From: Platerodrilus igneus
Taxonomy: Eukaryota > Arthropoda > Insecta > Coleoptera > Lycidae
Assembly: GCA_036346225.1 (NCBI GenBank)
Contig: JARFIW010001088.1
Coordinates: 62,001-126,000, forward strand
DNA: 64,000 nucleotides
Direction: 5' to 3'
Of this stretch, positions 21,123 through 31,399 are shown one piece after another (positions within the stretch are counted from its first letter, which is position 1; each line of letters starts with the position of its first letter). The notes beneath the pieces were generated by a model that did no database searches, was not told where the DNA came from, and saw only the letters and a program-made list of their open reading frames with translations. Both the position numbers and the translations under genes were made by a program.

Positions 21123-21401
21123 TCATAGGTTTTTATTGCAGGGCTGCGATGTGTTGTTGTGCGCACGTACATATGGGGTAGAACATGCGCATTCAGGACA
21201 CGATTTTATTTGCAGAGGAGGTCCATCTATCTGATCTGCATGCGACGACGATTGTAAGCCATGCGCTAAACAATAGCGATGCGTCCATAATTGTTTTTGC
21301 AAATACTCCGGTAATTTATCGAAATTTCTGGCGACGTCTTTACTTGCATGCCTCTCGATATACTCGAGCGGTAATTTCGTAAGATCCTCGACCGTCAACA
21401 T
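21123..21401 (-). CDS. Unassigned small Polinton protein
   Basis: Open frame of 92 residues: MLTVEDLTKLPLEYIERHAS, then NFDKLPEYLQKQLWTHRY, and a Cys/His-containing tail CPECACSTPYVRAHN. The L.KLP.EYI...LP..LQ.QL spacing is reminiscent of short F-box-like or SOCS-like helices in which a Leu-Pro pair is repeated, but this is weak. It sits between the membrane-protein gene and the terminal gene, all in the same direction. It appears intact. Confidence 0.5.
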   Translation of the reverse strand: MLTVEDLTKLPLEYIERHASKDVARNFDKLPEYLQKQLWTHRYCLAHGLQSSSHADQIDGPPLQIKSCPECACSTPYVRAHNNTSQPCNKNL

Positions 21402-21634
21402 TCTTCTATATTACAAACGTATATGATTAAAAATAAACATATCATCTCGTAGACAATTTTCTTATCCCCTTCCTTAAGAATGCATACTATATGTTCCTGC
21501 ATGATTTATATTGACGCCTAAATTTAATATTCTCGAAAGAGCTAACCCGCTCTGCTTTTCGGTATATTCGCCCAGTTTATTGTTCAATTCCTGAATGGCT
21601 TCGGGTTTAACTTGAGTTTGAAAGTCTTCAATTT
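21402..21634. other. Polinton intergenic segment
   Basis: A short region holds traces of a minus-strand frame around 21610-21480 (IEDFQTQVKPEAIQELNNKL, followed by GEYTEKQSGLAL) that may be a further small or truncated gene: VKPEAIQELNNKLGEYTEK.. ends near 21480. Too short to assign. Confidence 0.4.
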
Positions 21635-22275
21635 TTAAAATTTTATAATTTTAGTAGTAAAATGTCTGAGCGATGACGACGATGATGATGACGATGTATC
21701 CACGGCTTCTGAAGACGATGATGATGTTGATGCGTTGGGCTTTACGTATTCACCGTTAAACACGAAATTAATTTTAAGAGATCCGAATTTTCTCAAACAT
21801 TTTCTCAAACGTCGCTCTATTAGGGCGAATGCATCTTCTAAAATTGCATGGGATCTATGTGATATAAATTGACCACAGCACTCGAACGTATCCTGCGGGC
21901 GAAAGCCGATTTCAAATCGACCCACACGATATTGTTCGACGTTCTACGTCTTTTGACATTCTTCTTTGTTGTTAATCTATCGAAATTTTCAGCAGGATCG
22001 TCGACTTCGACGTCGTTCGCATAACCCTCGTCGTCGTCGTCCTTCGCACTAGTATTATCACCGGATCCATTCTTTTTACTAATACCTGCCCCTCTGATCG
22101 CCCTATCACGCTTGCTTTTTGCATTAGAAACGATCTGATTACATTTCAGATTTAGCAGCATCGATTCATAGTGACGTTTTCGACCTACGTTGCAAGCACT
22201 TTTCAATTGTTTTAAAATTGCACGCGTTGAGGTAGGCGCGTCTGGAATTTTTAATTCGTCCGAAGCTTGAGACAT
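21635..22275 (-). pseudogene. Outermost right-arm Polinton gene, related to the PolB N-terminal domain
   Basis: Start MSQASDELKIPDAPTSTRAI at 22275; basic and acidic N-terminal half; then VDLKSAFARRIRSSAVVNLY and HIDPMQF to 21838, where a single-base change moves the reading to ILEDAFALIERRLRKCLRKF, LKINFVFNGEYVKPN, a Ser run and HFTTKIIKF, stop at 21635. About 210 residues. The SAF.xRIR....VN..H.D plus LKIN..F.GEY blocks are common in insect Polinton proteins and parallel the start of the PolB gene (see findings). Function unknown. Upstream it abuts the right terminal repeat, so its promoter probably lies in the repeat. Confidence 0.65.
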
Positions 22276-22423
22276 TTTTTGCACTTTCGACACACGATGT
22301 TTACCGTTCGAATAATTACACAATAATAAATAGAAAAATATTTTGGATATTCTTTTTACCAAGACGACGAAACTATTATTCGTAGTAGGGGAGAAATTTT
22401 TTTTTTCAAATACAAACGCAGCA

Positions 22424-23133
22424 CGCAATTTTTTCTTATCGACACCTGTAATAAAAAAACCCCTGCGGTTACTTTCCCCCCAGCCTTATTCTTCTTATAC
22501 TTCATCATAATTGCCTACGACACATCGAGCGTAACATTTTTCAAATTATTAAAAGACTACTTGAAACGTCTTGCACGTGTCCGATGAGATAATCCCGAAA
22601 ACACACTCTTAAAACAAAAACACGTTCGCACCACTTGCGCGCCCCTTACAATATTTCGTCTTAGACTAAAACACGCACGCCCCCCCTACACACCTATACA
22701 CATAACGATACATACCTTTCTTTTCGAAAATAAAACGACAACAACACCGCACACACACACACACCCCACCGATCGATATCTACACACACACACTTTTATC
22801 ACGAGGGCGGCACGACTTCCACGTTAACTTCACCGACAAACCATACATACCCTACACCCTACACGCACACACCTGCACATACATACCTCTCTTTTACATA
22901 ATACGCACACCCTTTACAAGATATTTATGATCCTTTTAAAAAGGGCCGGCCAGCTTCTCCATAGCCATACTATCGTTATCCTCAAACCTAACTAATACCA
23001 ACACACACACACACCTACACATACATGACCTTCACACATACATACTTCTCTTTTCCATAATACACACACCCTTTACAAGATATTTATGACCCTTTAAAAA
23101 GGGCTGTCCCAGCTTCTCCATAGTTATACTACT
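22424..23133 (-). repeat. Polinton right inverted terminal repeat
   Basis: Reverse complement of the left repeat, ending ...GTTATACTACT. Compared with the left copy it carries an extra segment of about 140 bases at about 22467-22600, which is related to left subterminal sequence at 4608-4720 (atctcatcggacac..gtgcaagacgttt through ggcaattatgatgaagtat). Elsewhere near-identical. A long frame reading in from 22428 is not taken as coding above 22275. Confidence 0.93.
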
Positions 23134-23139
23134 TGCAGT
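23134..23139. repeat. Polinton target-site duplication, right copy (TGCAGT)
   Basis: Identical to 3805-3810 and abutting the right terminus. Following bases AGCTGCAATT resume the Harbinger transposase frame. Confidence 0.95.
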
Positions 23140-24142
23140 AGCTGCAATTACCCTTATAGAATTGTGAAGGTTCAGTTGAATAGCCCCAACCAGACAATGA
23201 TAGCGACCTTTCCATATACCAAACGTACGTTTCACCACATTTCGTGTTCGAATATGTGCTGTGTTGTATCTTTGTTCCATTCTATTTTGGGGATTTAGCA
23301 ATGGAGTAAAAATATATCTCGTCTGCGCATACGTACTATCCCCTAACACTAAGCCATGCAAATCTCCTTGTTCTAACTTTATATGCACTGAACTATTATT
23401 GAAAATTCTGCTATCATGAGCAGATCCTGACCATCTAATAACTATGTCTAATTTTTTCTGTTATGGACCAGCTACCACCTGAACGTTTAAGGACATCCAT
23501 CCTTTTGTATTACGAAACACTTCAGCATTTAACGCACCAAGGCTCTTAATTTCAATATGGGTTCCATCAACACACTCAATTACCCCCAGAAAGTCCGCAA
23601 GTTGATAGAATTGTCGTTTTAGCGATCTAAAACAATCTCCATCTCTCAGAAATATTATAATTTCATTTAGATTTCTGGCCAACTTAGTACTTACTTCTGA
23701 TATAACCCTACTAATACATGACTGGCCGACGTTAACGAGATCAGCACACACACTCTCCTCTATAATATTATGTAGTTCTTTAAACAAGTTTTGCCATATT
23801 ATTTTATTCTTACCTGATAACTGCCTGTTGCAAAATATCGTAAAGCGATATACAATTTAATTAACGGTGGAATGGGTAGACCACGACTACTATTTACATT
23901 TTGTGGCTAAATCATGGACAATAATACATCAAAGAAAATGACTCGAGTAAACCTATACCGTTGCAACAATTCCAAATTGGTATATCTTTCCAAAGGATTT
24001 TCTTGGTCTCTGATAAAACGTCTAAAACATAAAATAAATGTCAACGACAGAAATAAATCAATGTTTACTACCTGGGAACGGGCAAGTATGGATTATCTTC
24101 GACATAGTTTATAAATTCAGCAAAATCATCATCTATTTCCAT
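23140..24142 (-). pseudogene. Harbinger (HARBI1-like) transposase, N-terminal part
   Basis: DDE transposase/nuclease of PIF/Harbinger. Start MEIDDDFAEFINYVEDNPYL at 24142; a GT-AG intron (about 24027-24076) joins PVPR to the next exon (FYQRPRKSFGKIYQ). Then LPIPPLIKLYIALRYFATGS (about 23860), VGQSCISRVISEV, VIECVDGTHIEI with the first Asp (about 23550), WSGSAHDSRIF with the HDSR signature (about 23430), GLVLGDSTYAQTRYIFTPL with the second Asp (about 23340), and RNVVKRTFGIWKGRYHCL (about 23230), where the usual catalytic Glu is Lys. Breaks near 23900 and 23465. The final part is at 3641-3810. Confidence 0.9.
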
Positions 24143-24562
24143 ATTGAGAATGCATAGATATGTACAGGTGTATTCTACAAACTGAATGATTCTCCAATTC
24201 AAACAATTCAACATTTATATAAAGTAAAAACGATTCTAACAATTAAATTCAATAGAATAATTAATTTAGAGCAAAAACAACTATAAACAATTAAAATTTT
24301 AATAAGCGGTACACACATTGACTAGTATGGAGAACAAGTGAATAGAATACCATCAAATTCCATATCATAATCTTCAGAACAATATTTTGGGTTATATGAG
24401 TGGGCATAAAACCACCACTTAAATGCCACTAATATGTTCACTCACTTTTGAGTGGGATTTTAGAGATTCACTTTGGTGTCAATTTTTCTGATTACGGTTA
24501 GGGAGAAATAAGTGTAAGATGAGCGTGAGTGCCCACTCAAGGACGTTTATGAATTCCACCCT
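24143..24562. other. Harbinger 5' noncoding and right terminus
   Basis: No gene. The outer 170 bases contain repeated gagtggg / cccactca words (24392, 24447, 24530) in both orientations, as subterminal transposase sites often look, and a plausible end gacgtttatgaattccaccc followed by TAA. Confidence 0.6.
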
Positions 24563-24769
24563 AAAATTTTGAAGTAAATAATGGAATTGGATTTTGATGA
24601 ACTACAATAATTGTTAGCAAAAGGGAACAAGAATGATCTATGAATTGTTTCAAATGCATTTATTGGTAAATTACTTTTAAAAGAATGCAACGATGTAGGT
24701 GTATGGATGTGGAAGTTTAATTAGTGACCTTGGAAAATGAACAAGTTTACGACAACCAGCATACTTTAA

Positions 24770-25252
24770 GGCTACCTTTAGTGCTATGGTGATTTGGATA
24801 TTTGGAGAATTAGATATTTTCGCTTTCAATCATCTTGGGTATTTTCTGCTTCGGGTATTTGGAGAAATTTGACAGATGATATTTGTTATTGTTTTGGGTT
24901 ACTGGATGTTAAGTTTTCGATGTTTGTTACTAAGCTATGAGTATCTAAAGAAATAACAGAATTCCTATTCATTTTCAATATGTTTAATAGGCAAAAAAAC
25001 GCAAACTATATAACGTCGAACGAAAAGGTAAGGTTAAGGTTGTAACAAAACAAACAAATCACGTGCTTTTCTGAACAAACGCGCATGCTCCGATCTCAAA
25101 ATAGCAAGAAAAGTTAAACTTGAACCAACTTTTGGGAGATTGGAGATTCGGCGATTTTGACGTTTCTCGGCGGTGTCACGTGATCACTTTAACCAATAGT
25201 ATCATTCTCCAAATATCCAAATCACCAAATCTCCATAGCACTAAAGGTAGCC
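24770..25252. mobile_element. 483-bp MITE with TAA target duplication
   Basis: Inverted ends GGCTACCTTTAGTGCTATGG...ATTTGGATATTTGGAGAAT at left and the reverse complement (attctccaaatatccaaatcaccaaatctccatagcactaaaggtagcc) at right, about 45 bases each with one short insertion. TAA flanks both sides (24767-24769, 25253-25255). No coding capacity. The 3-bp TWA duplication suggests mobilisation by a PIF/Harbinger transposase, though the ends differ from the Harbinger next door. Confidence 0.88.
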
Positions 25253-25255
25253 TAA

Positions 25256-26526
25256 CGGTTGAAACAAGTATACCATTGTTTTAAAATTTTTTAATAGATA
25301 TTTTGTTTGCTTTATTTATTTAAGTAAGTTATATTATGCAAGATTTGGTGCGTAAAATTATTTGTGCAAGAGGATAATTTAAAATTTTTATAAGGTAGAA
25401 TTTCGGTAAAATATGCTCCTCGTGAAGGGATTTATTGAACATTTATCACCTATGTTTGATTTCGATTTAAGAGGGATTATTAAAAGTTACCAGTCTTGAT
25501 TTTTAAAAATTTGTACGTAGTGTGATTCACAAAATAAAAAATTTGTGAAATAATAATTCGAAAGAGAGATTTTGTAGACTCTACTGTAGTTGATATGTGA
25601 GAAAATTTTCCAATCGCTGCTATTGACTCTCTATTCCTCACGTCAAACAAAAGGGGCTGTACACTTGCATATCAAGTGATTAGTTATATAATTTTCACAA
25701 TATATAGCTAAGATAACAACTGTACGTCAATTGTGTGTTGGTAATTTGTAACAACAAACAACTACTCTATACTTCTATGTGGACTTTATTGAAAATTTTC
25801 TCAGAAGCTTCAACATTCCATTGCTTTTTCACTGTATTCGTGAAAAGTTCAAATGTCGATGTTTCCTATATAAATACCATGGATGATAAAATTTGACGTA
25901 AACTTCCGGTTCGAAATGAGGAAGGACAACAAAAGCAAGCGAAGCTTGCCGATTAGCATTTTTATAAGGGTCTAAGATATACATGTAAATATCCTTGGGA
26001 TTATATTACGTTCTCAAAATATTAAACGATGAACGTAGAAATATATTTTTCCTTTAAAAGATATTACTAAGTTTTAGGAATTTAGGTTTGAATTTTTTAG
26101 GTTATCGTATAAATACATATCGAAGGAAAACTTTGATTTAAAAACTTAGCATACCCTCAAGTTGTAGTGAGCGTCTGCAATTAAATTGGCAAGTATTGTG
26201 AAGAACTTTACATATACAGGGTGCCCTATTTCTTACACGTTGTATGGGTAACTCGGTTTTGTGACATTAGAGAAAAGGTTAAATAAGGAAACTAGTGCAG
26301 TTTTGAATGCCGAGTTCAGCCATGAAGAGATAATTAAGATACAGGGTGTAGCAAAAGCGTTATACCAAAATAACGAAATTTTTATCTTTTTTGTTTTGCT
26401 TCGTGGTTCATTTATTGTGATAGATACAGTAAAACGTTGTAGATATTTTTTACATTATTTTAAAAGGAGAATAAGATAAACTTATTTGTTTTTACATGGC
26501 TTTGGTCATGTTCGAGTAAATAAGTG
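25256..26526. other. No recognisable gene
   Basis: AT-rich. A tatacagggtgccctattt at 26213 looks like the outer end of a mariner-like element (TACAGGGTG is common there) but has no partner I can find. Nothing else supported. Confidence 0.5.
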
Positions 26527-28423
26527 AGGTTATGTTTTTTTAAATGGAAACCATAATTGGGGGTAGTTCTGATAGAAAGGCATTTTTTTTCTCTTTTCAG
26601 TGATGTACTACAATGTACATGTTCAGCATAAAATTTTTTGAAAAAATGTTGTTTTTATGAAATACGAAACTTTGTATTATATAATATGTGAATATTTGAA
26701 CTGATTTTAAGAATAGCCATATGACACATAACAATAGATTTCACTTGTTTGAATAACAGAAATTAGATAGTACTTGTTACGTCATCATTGAACAATTTAA
26801 TAGTGGTGGCAATAAATACCATTAGTGCGGGTACCCTACAGTTTGAGTGAAATCTTATTCCGTAGTGCGAGTGCGTGAAGTAACATGATTCGTACTCGAA
26901 TGGTAACAGAAGACAGTTGAACGAGAGACCTGAAAGCGACACCACACCAAGCGCGCGTGGTCTTGGGTAGTTTGTCGTATTTGCTCTGTTTATTACATAA
27001 CCGCTACACTGCCATCGGTATTGCTACATAATAGCAATTGGTCCTTCCTTATCATTAACATTTCTAGATTAATCTTAACAATCTTATCAACCAGTACTGT
27101 TATTTTGTGTTTATACGTACATTATTTTCTTCTAACAGCTAGAATGTTCTATACAAATGAAGAAAAAAAAAGACATGCTCTTTTGTTACTATTTTTCGAA
27201 TCGTAACTCACGTGCAGCAGCGGATTTGTACTTTGAAAGATACATGGAACGTAAGCAACCACACTGTCGGATATTTAACAAACTTGAAAATAATCTTAAG
27301 GCATATGGTGCATTTACCAAACCTAAATTCTTACGAAAATATGAAGAAACTGTTGAAACGAATGTGTTGGCGTTTGTTAACTATAAACCAGAATCTTCTA
27401 CTGCCGAAATTGCAAACCACTGTGCAACTTCTAAGGAAACTGAGGTATATTCTGAAAAGTCGGAAATATCATCCCTATCACTATTCTATTTCGAATACAT
27501 TGTATCCAGTGGATAATCAAACACGGATAACATTTTGTCGTTGGTACCTTAATAAATGTGGAGAGAATTCATATTTTTGGAGAACCATTATGTTTACTGA
27601 CCAGACTAAATTTACAAATAACGGAATATTTAATCGGCATAACAAAGTATTTTATTCTCAAGGAAATCCTAAACTTGTGCGTGAATCCAGAGATCAACAT
27701 CAATTTGGTATTAATTGTTGGTGTGGAATATTTTGTGGAAAAATTGTTGGACTTTTTTTTATAACGACAATTTCACCGTTGCCAATTACTTAAATTTTTT
27801 AAAACACCAACTGGAAGAATATTTGGATGACTTACCTCTTAACATCCATTACAGACCAAAGTATTTCCAACACGATGGTGCCCCTGCACACGGTGGTATA
27901 TCAGTGAAGCAATATTTAACTGATCGTTTTGAGCACGTGATTGGTAACAAAATGGAAATTGATTAGCCTGCTCGTTCACCACAACTTACGCCGTTAGATT
28001 TTTATTTGTGGGGTGATTTAAAAAATAGAGTGTATTCTACTACTCCTCAAACGCCCGAGGATTTAATAGCTAGAATCCAAACAGCAATTGCAAGCATCGA
28101 TGCACGCACAATAGAAAAAGCACTTCGTAATGTTAAAAAACGATGTGAGCTGTGCCTTCAATAAAATGGTGGGCACTTTGAACACTTTTTGAAGTGATAT
28201 TATATTTAATATTTTTAACATAATTTGTTTTTGATATTTTTGTTACGTCATGCATAAGTATTTTATTATTTAATAATAAGTTTCGTATTTCATAAAAACA
28301 AAATTTTTTCAAAAATTTTTATGTTGAACATGTACACTGTTGTACATCACTGAAAAGAGAAAAAAAATGCCTTTCTATCAGAACTACCGCCAATTATGGT
28401 TTCCATTTAAAAAAACATAACCT
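26527..28423. mobile_element. Mariner-like element with long inverted repeats
   Basis: Inverted repeats of about 147 bases: aggttatgtttttttaaatg at 26527 matches the reverse complement ending at 28423, continuing through tctgatagaaaggcatttttttt and tgttcagcataaaa to the inner edge near 26673/28277. The transposase gene lies inside. I could not define a clean TA duplication, so the outermost bases may extend slightly beyond. Confidence 0.82.
27144..28164 (+). pseudogene. Tc1/mariner-superfamily transposase
   Basis: Start MFYTNEEKKRHALLLLFFES; helix-turn-helix region NSRAAADLYFERYMERKQPH and ESSTAEIANHCATSKET; first catalytic Asp in IMFTDQTKFTNNGIFNRHNK (about 27590); INCWCGIFCGKIVG; second Asp in YFQHDGAPAHGG (about 27880); third acidic residue in LTPLDFYLWGDLKN (about 28000), about 40 residues later, so a DD-D type with long spacing. 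The C-terminus TPEDLIARIQTAIASIDA ends at the TAA of 28162-28164. Frameshifts near 27203, 27445 and 27765, plus an in-frame TAG at 27964, inactivate it. Confidence 0.9.
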
Positions 28424-28639
28424 GGGTTTGCTTTTGGTATATTGTTTTGCGCACTGTTTTCCGTAATACGGGATCATGCTCTCGTCAATACTTAAATTTT
28501 CCTCTAATCCACCAAACTCTCCGAAGCTTTTTATTTAGCTTGATAATAAGCGGCCTGAGTTTATAAAGTATCATTTTTATCTATTTCTCTGTTATCGTTT
28601 AGATGAAAATTTTCCAAAATAAATTCAAACTAAATAGTT

Positions 28640-29811
28640 TCATGCTCTCGGATAGAAATTTTGGAACCTCATTTTCGCGAGACGAATATATTCTTTTGTT
28701 GGTATACTTACCCCAGTCAGACAATAATAAACGCCAAAAAAGACATACAATTTTTTTATTGTAAGATTTAGTGGAATATTTGCATCTTTTGCTAGAGCAT
28801 AGATATTACTTTGCTTTATAATATGCTGTATAATACTCTCATGAAGAAATATCATACAAAAATCCATCGAACATTTCTTATCTTGTAAGTCCGTAGGCGG
28901 ATTTTTGACACTGCAAGGTTTGGTCAACCTAAAATAAGGTTCTGTTACTGTTTAGAATATCTTTGTATAACTGCACATCTTCGCTGCAAATTTGCTGTAC
29001 GTGTATTCGTTGACTCTTAAGACCAATTTAATAAAACTGAAAACTTGTTTCTTGCTAAGATAGAAATTGTAAAGAATGCTTGAACGTGGAATACATTTAT
29101 TGTAGCTGAATATAATTGAAAATTTAAGTAAAATACATTAGAAAGAATGGGTATCAGCCATCACGAGCTAACCCCTCAGACATCTTAAACGCGAATGAAT
29201 CTGGAACCGAAGCACGCAGCAAAATATGAGCATCTTCCGCCACAAAAGTAGTTCTTGGGACAAACGCGAAGTAACTTCACATCTTAAAATCTATAATCCC
29301 CAACAGTTACTCCATTTTACTTCTTCACCACTAGCTGGGGCTTGTTTGTTTACTGTTGCACATGTTGGTTTTTCTGTTGCATCTAAACCTTTACCTGATT
29401 TTCTGAATTTTCGCTTTTTGCCAGTTTGGTAACAGAGGTTCTATTATTTCTAGCTGGTGATGATAAATTATTCTGAGATGGGGTGGTACGTTTAGTATGG
29501 TGTGCTTGTAAAATCGACAAGTGATTATTTTCATTTGCTAAATACCATAATTTTGTGTTATCATCTGATAGAGATGATGGGTAATGTTTTTTCTTAGAAC
29601 TTGTAGGTTGATTTGTTAGGTACAAAACCAACTCCGTTTCAGCCTTTAGTATAGCAGGACCAAAGCGATTTACGTCAGCCTCGTGTGCATCATCAAATTC
29701 GTCGCTATGCTGATCTGTCTTTTGACCATCTTCTGGCGGAAAATTGCATACATCTACAGATTGATGAAAGTCATCACTTTCTGGAATCGATACCAATTCA
29801 TGAAACGGCAA
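28640..29811 (-). pseudogene. piggyBac-like (PGBD) transposase relic, N-terminal part
   Basis: The upstream frame (29811-29383) gives an acidic, Ser-rich N-terminus: FPPEDGQKTDQHSDEFDDAH. After a likely intron with acceptor ccttattttag at about 28928, the frame 28927-28640 reads FCMIFLHESIIQHIIKQSNI and IKKLYVFFGVYYCLTGVSIP, resembling the start of the piggyBac transposase domain (FF.DE.I..I...TN.YA....; IK.F.G....G....P). The rest of the domain with the catalytic Asp residues is not found below 28640. Moderate confidence; the N-terminal half is identified only by context. Confidence 0.5.
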
Positions 29812-31399
29812 TCTGAAACATCATTATTTTAAGGGTGCAGCACTATTACGCACAATGTCCCTTCAGAACAACGCAATTTTTAAATGCAAGTTATGGTATT
29901 GAAATGTAAAAAAAAACATCTGCTATTAGTACATAACTTTACATGGTTTTTACATTACGAGAACCTAACAATTTTAAGTCAAACGATTTTTGTAACATTA
30001 TTGTATTAAATTTACTTACCCGCCGTGTCTTGTTGGATATTGGGTAAGATCCATTTTTTAGTTTTCACCTTCTTAGCCAGTACAATTACTTTTTGCGCAA
30101 AATTGATAATCACATTTAAACACTATGAAAAATTTTGGGATAGGTTATGTATCTGTAAAGTGTCCAAAACCAATAAAACGTTGATGTCTCCTAAAAGAGA
30201 TGTTATGCACTAGTGGGTTACACTGTACACCCAAGAAAATGCGCGAAACAGGAGCAAAGAGAAAACCGTCTGACACTGTTTTTAAAATAACATTCACTTA
30301 ACAAAAAAAGGCACTTAAGCATATAAACAATTTGTTTTTATAAATGTTATTAATGTTTATCTAGTTATCCTTTTTTCCAATGAAGTCGATACTGTTTCGT
30401 TAACTAATGCATTGTTCTATTATTTTTTTGTTCATTATATTAGTATTAAAAGTTATTAGTTGTTTTTAGACAAGCTCCAAAAAAATTACAATCAATGACC
30501 GAGTTCGCTTTATTTGCAGATCGTCAGAATTGTGGATTTCCTTCTTCAAAAAAAGTTAACAAAAGTAAAATACAAAGATGATTTACGATCCACTATGTGA
30601 AAGCATTCAAAACACCTTCTAGCCAAATTCAACAAGAAATTTTATGGGTAACTTTATTCAAAAACACTACCAACAACCACCCTGGTGTCCAAACCTAAGT
30701 TCATGTTAATAAACTTGTTTGGGTTTCGTATTCACATTACTTCTCATTCTATATCTTAGAGCAAAGTATTTGGCTAAATGCGTCAAAATCATCCCAATGC
30801 AATAAATTGCGACACTTAATTATCGGTGTCTGATGTTTTCTGAACCTCTGTAAAGTATAAAACATATATATTTTGCTAATTGACTATAAAAATACCAACT
30901 ATTTGCACATATTTGTGTTGTAGTTTCTCTACAAATTAATCTTTTTAACTAAGGATTCCTGCGTGCATCCTGATATATTAATGCAGTTTTTTTACATAGT
31001 AGTGTATTAAAACTTCTTATCTGTTCTTTATAAACACCAATAGTAAATAGTATCTCCTTTTGCTTTCTGGTCAACGAGGTAGCACAGGGAATAAAACTTG
31101 TCAATTTGTTCGGCTTCCTTTAGTTAAATACCTTTCCTTATTTGAATGCTAGTAAGATGTTTCAGACAACCGCCACTTTAATACACTTTTCCTTTTTATT
31201 AATTGGCCTACCTGCTGGTATTGTCCTAGAGACTGATCTTGACGAAGGCAAACATTGGTGTTGGCGTTTACTATTTAACACGCCACAAATTCTACGTATT
31301 ATTCATTCAGATTCCACTCCATATTTAATTTTAGTCAACCGTTCTATTACAGTAATGCATTCGAGTATTTTAAACTCTAAAAGTTGTTAAGAGGCCATG
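29812..31399. other. No recognisable gene
   Basis: AT-rich noncoding sequence. An 82-codon frame at 31142-31390 (MNASKMFQTTATLIHF) has no features beyond a hydrophobic start and is not supported. Confidence 0.5.

Larger units (their letters stand above)
3811..23133. mobile_element. Polinton/Maverick element, complete, 19.3 kb
   Basis: All diagnostic features are visible: inverted terminal repeats, 5'-AG and CT-3' ends, 6-bp target duplication, family B polymerase, retrovirus-like integrase with chromodomain, FtsK/HerA-type packaging ATPase, adenovirus-type protease, major and minor jelly-roll capsid proteins. Genes lie in two convergent blocks, plus strand 5.6-10.9 kb and minus strand 22.3-11.4 kb. 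Base composition is richer in GC than the flanks. Most genes have one or more frame breaks, so this copy could not act on its own as read. It is a single integration into a Harbinger transposase gene. Confidence 0.97.
2758..24562. mobile_element. PIF/Harbinger DNA transposon, split by a Polinton
   Basis: Two convergent genes typical of this superfamily are present: a Myb/SANT-like DNA-binding gene on the plus strand (2758-3585) and a HARBI1-type transposase on the minus strand (24142 to 3641). The transposase is interrupted between 3810 and 23134 by the Polinton. A likely right terminus is the sequence ending gaattccaccc at about 24562, followed by TAA, the superfamily's usual 3-bp target (TWA). 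No matching left terminus is visible; the LINE scrap ending near 2575 may have replaced it. Both genes are decayed, so the element is dead. Confidence 0.85.

Noticed and set aside
22276..22428. N-terminal extension of the outermost right-arm gene into the terminal repeat
   Set aside because: Starts inside the inverted repeat, is compositionally unlike the rest, and a normal Met start exists at 22275.
26213..26260. tatacagggtgccctattt as left end of the mariner-like element
   Set aside because: The right end at 28423 matches 26527, not 26213; no inverted partner found.
31142..31390. 82-codon hydrophobic frame as a gene
   Set aside because: Single short frame, no domain, lies beside dispersed repeats.
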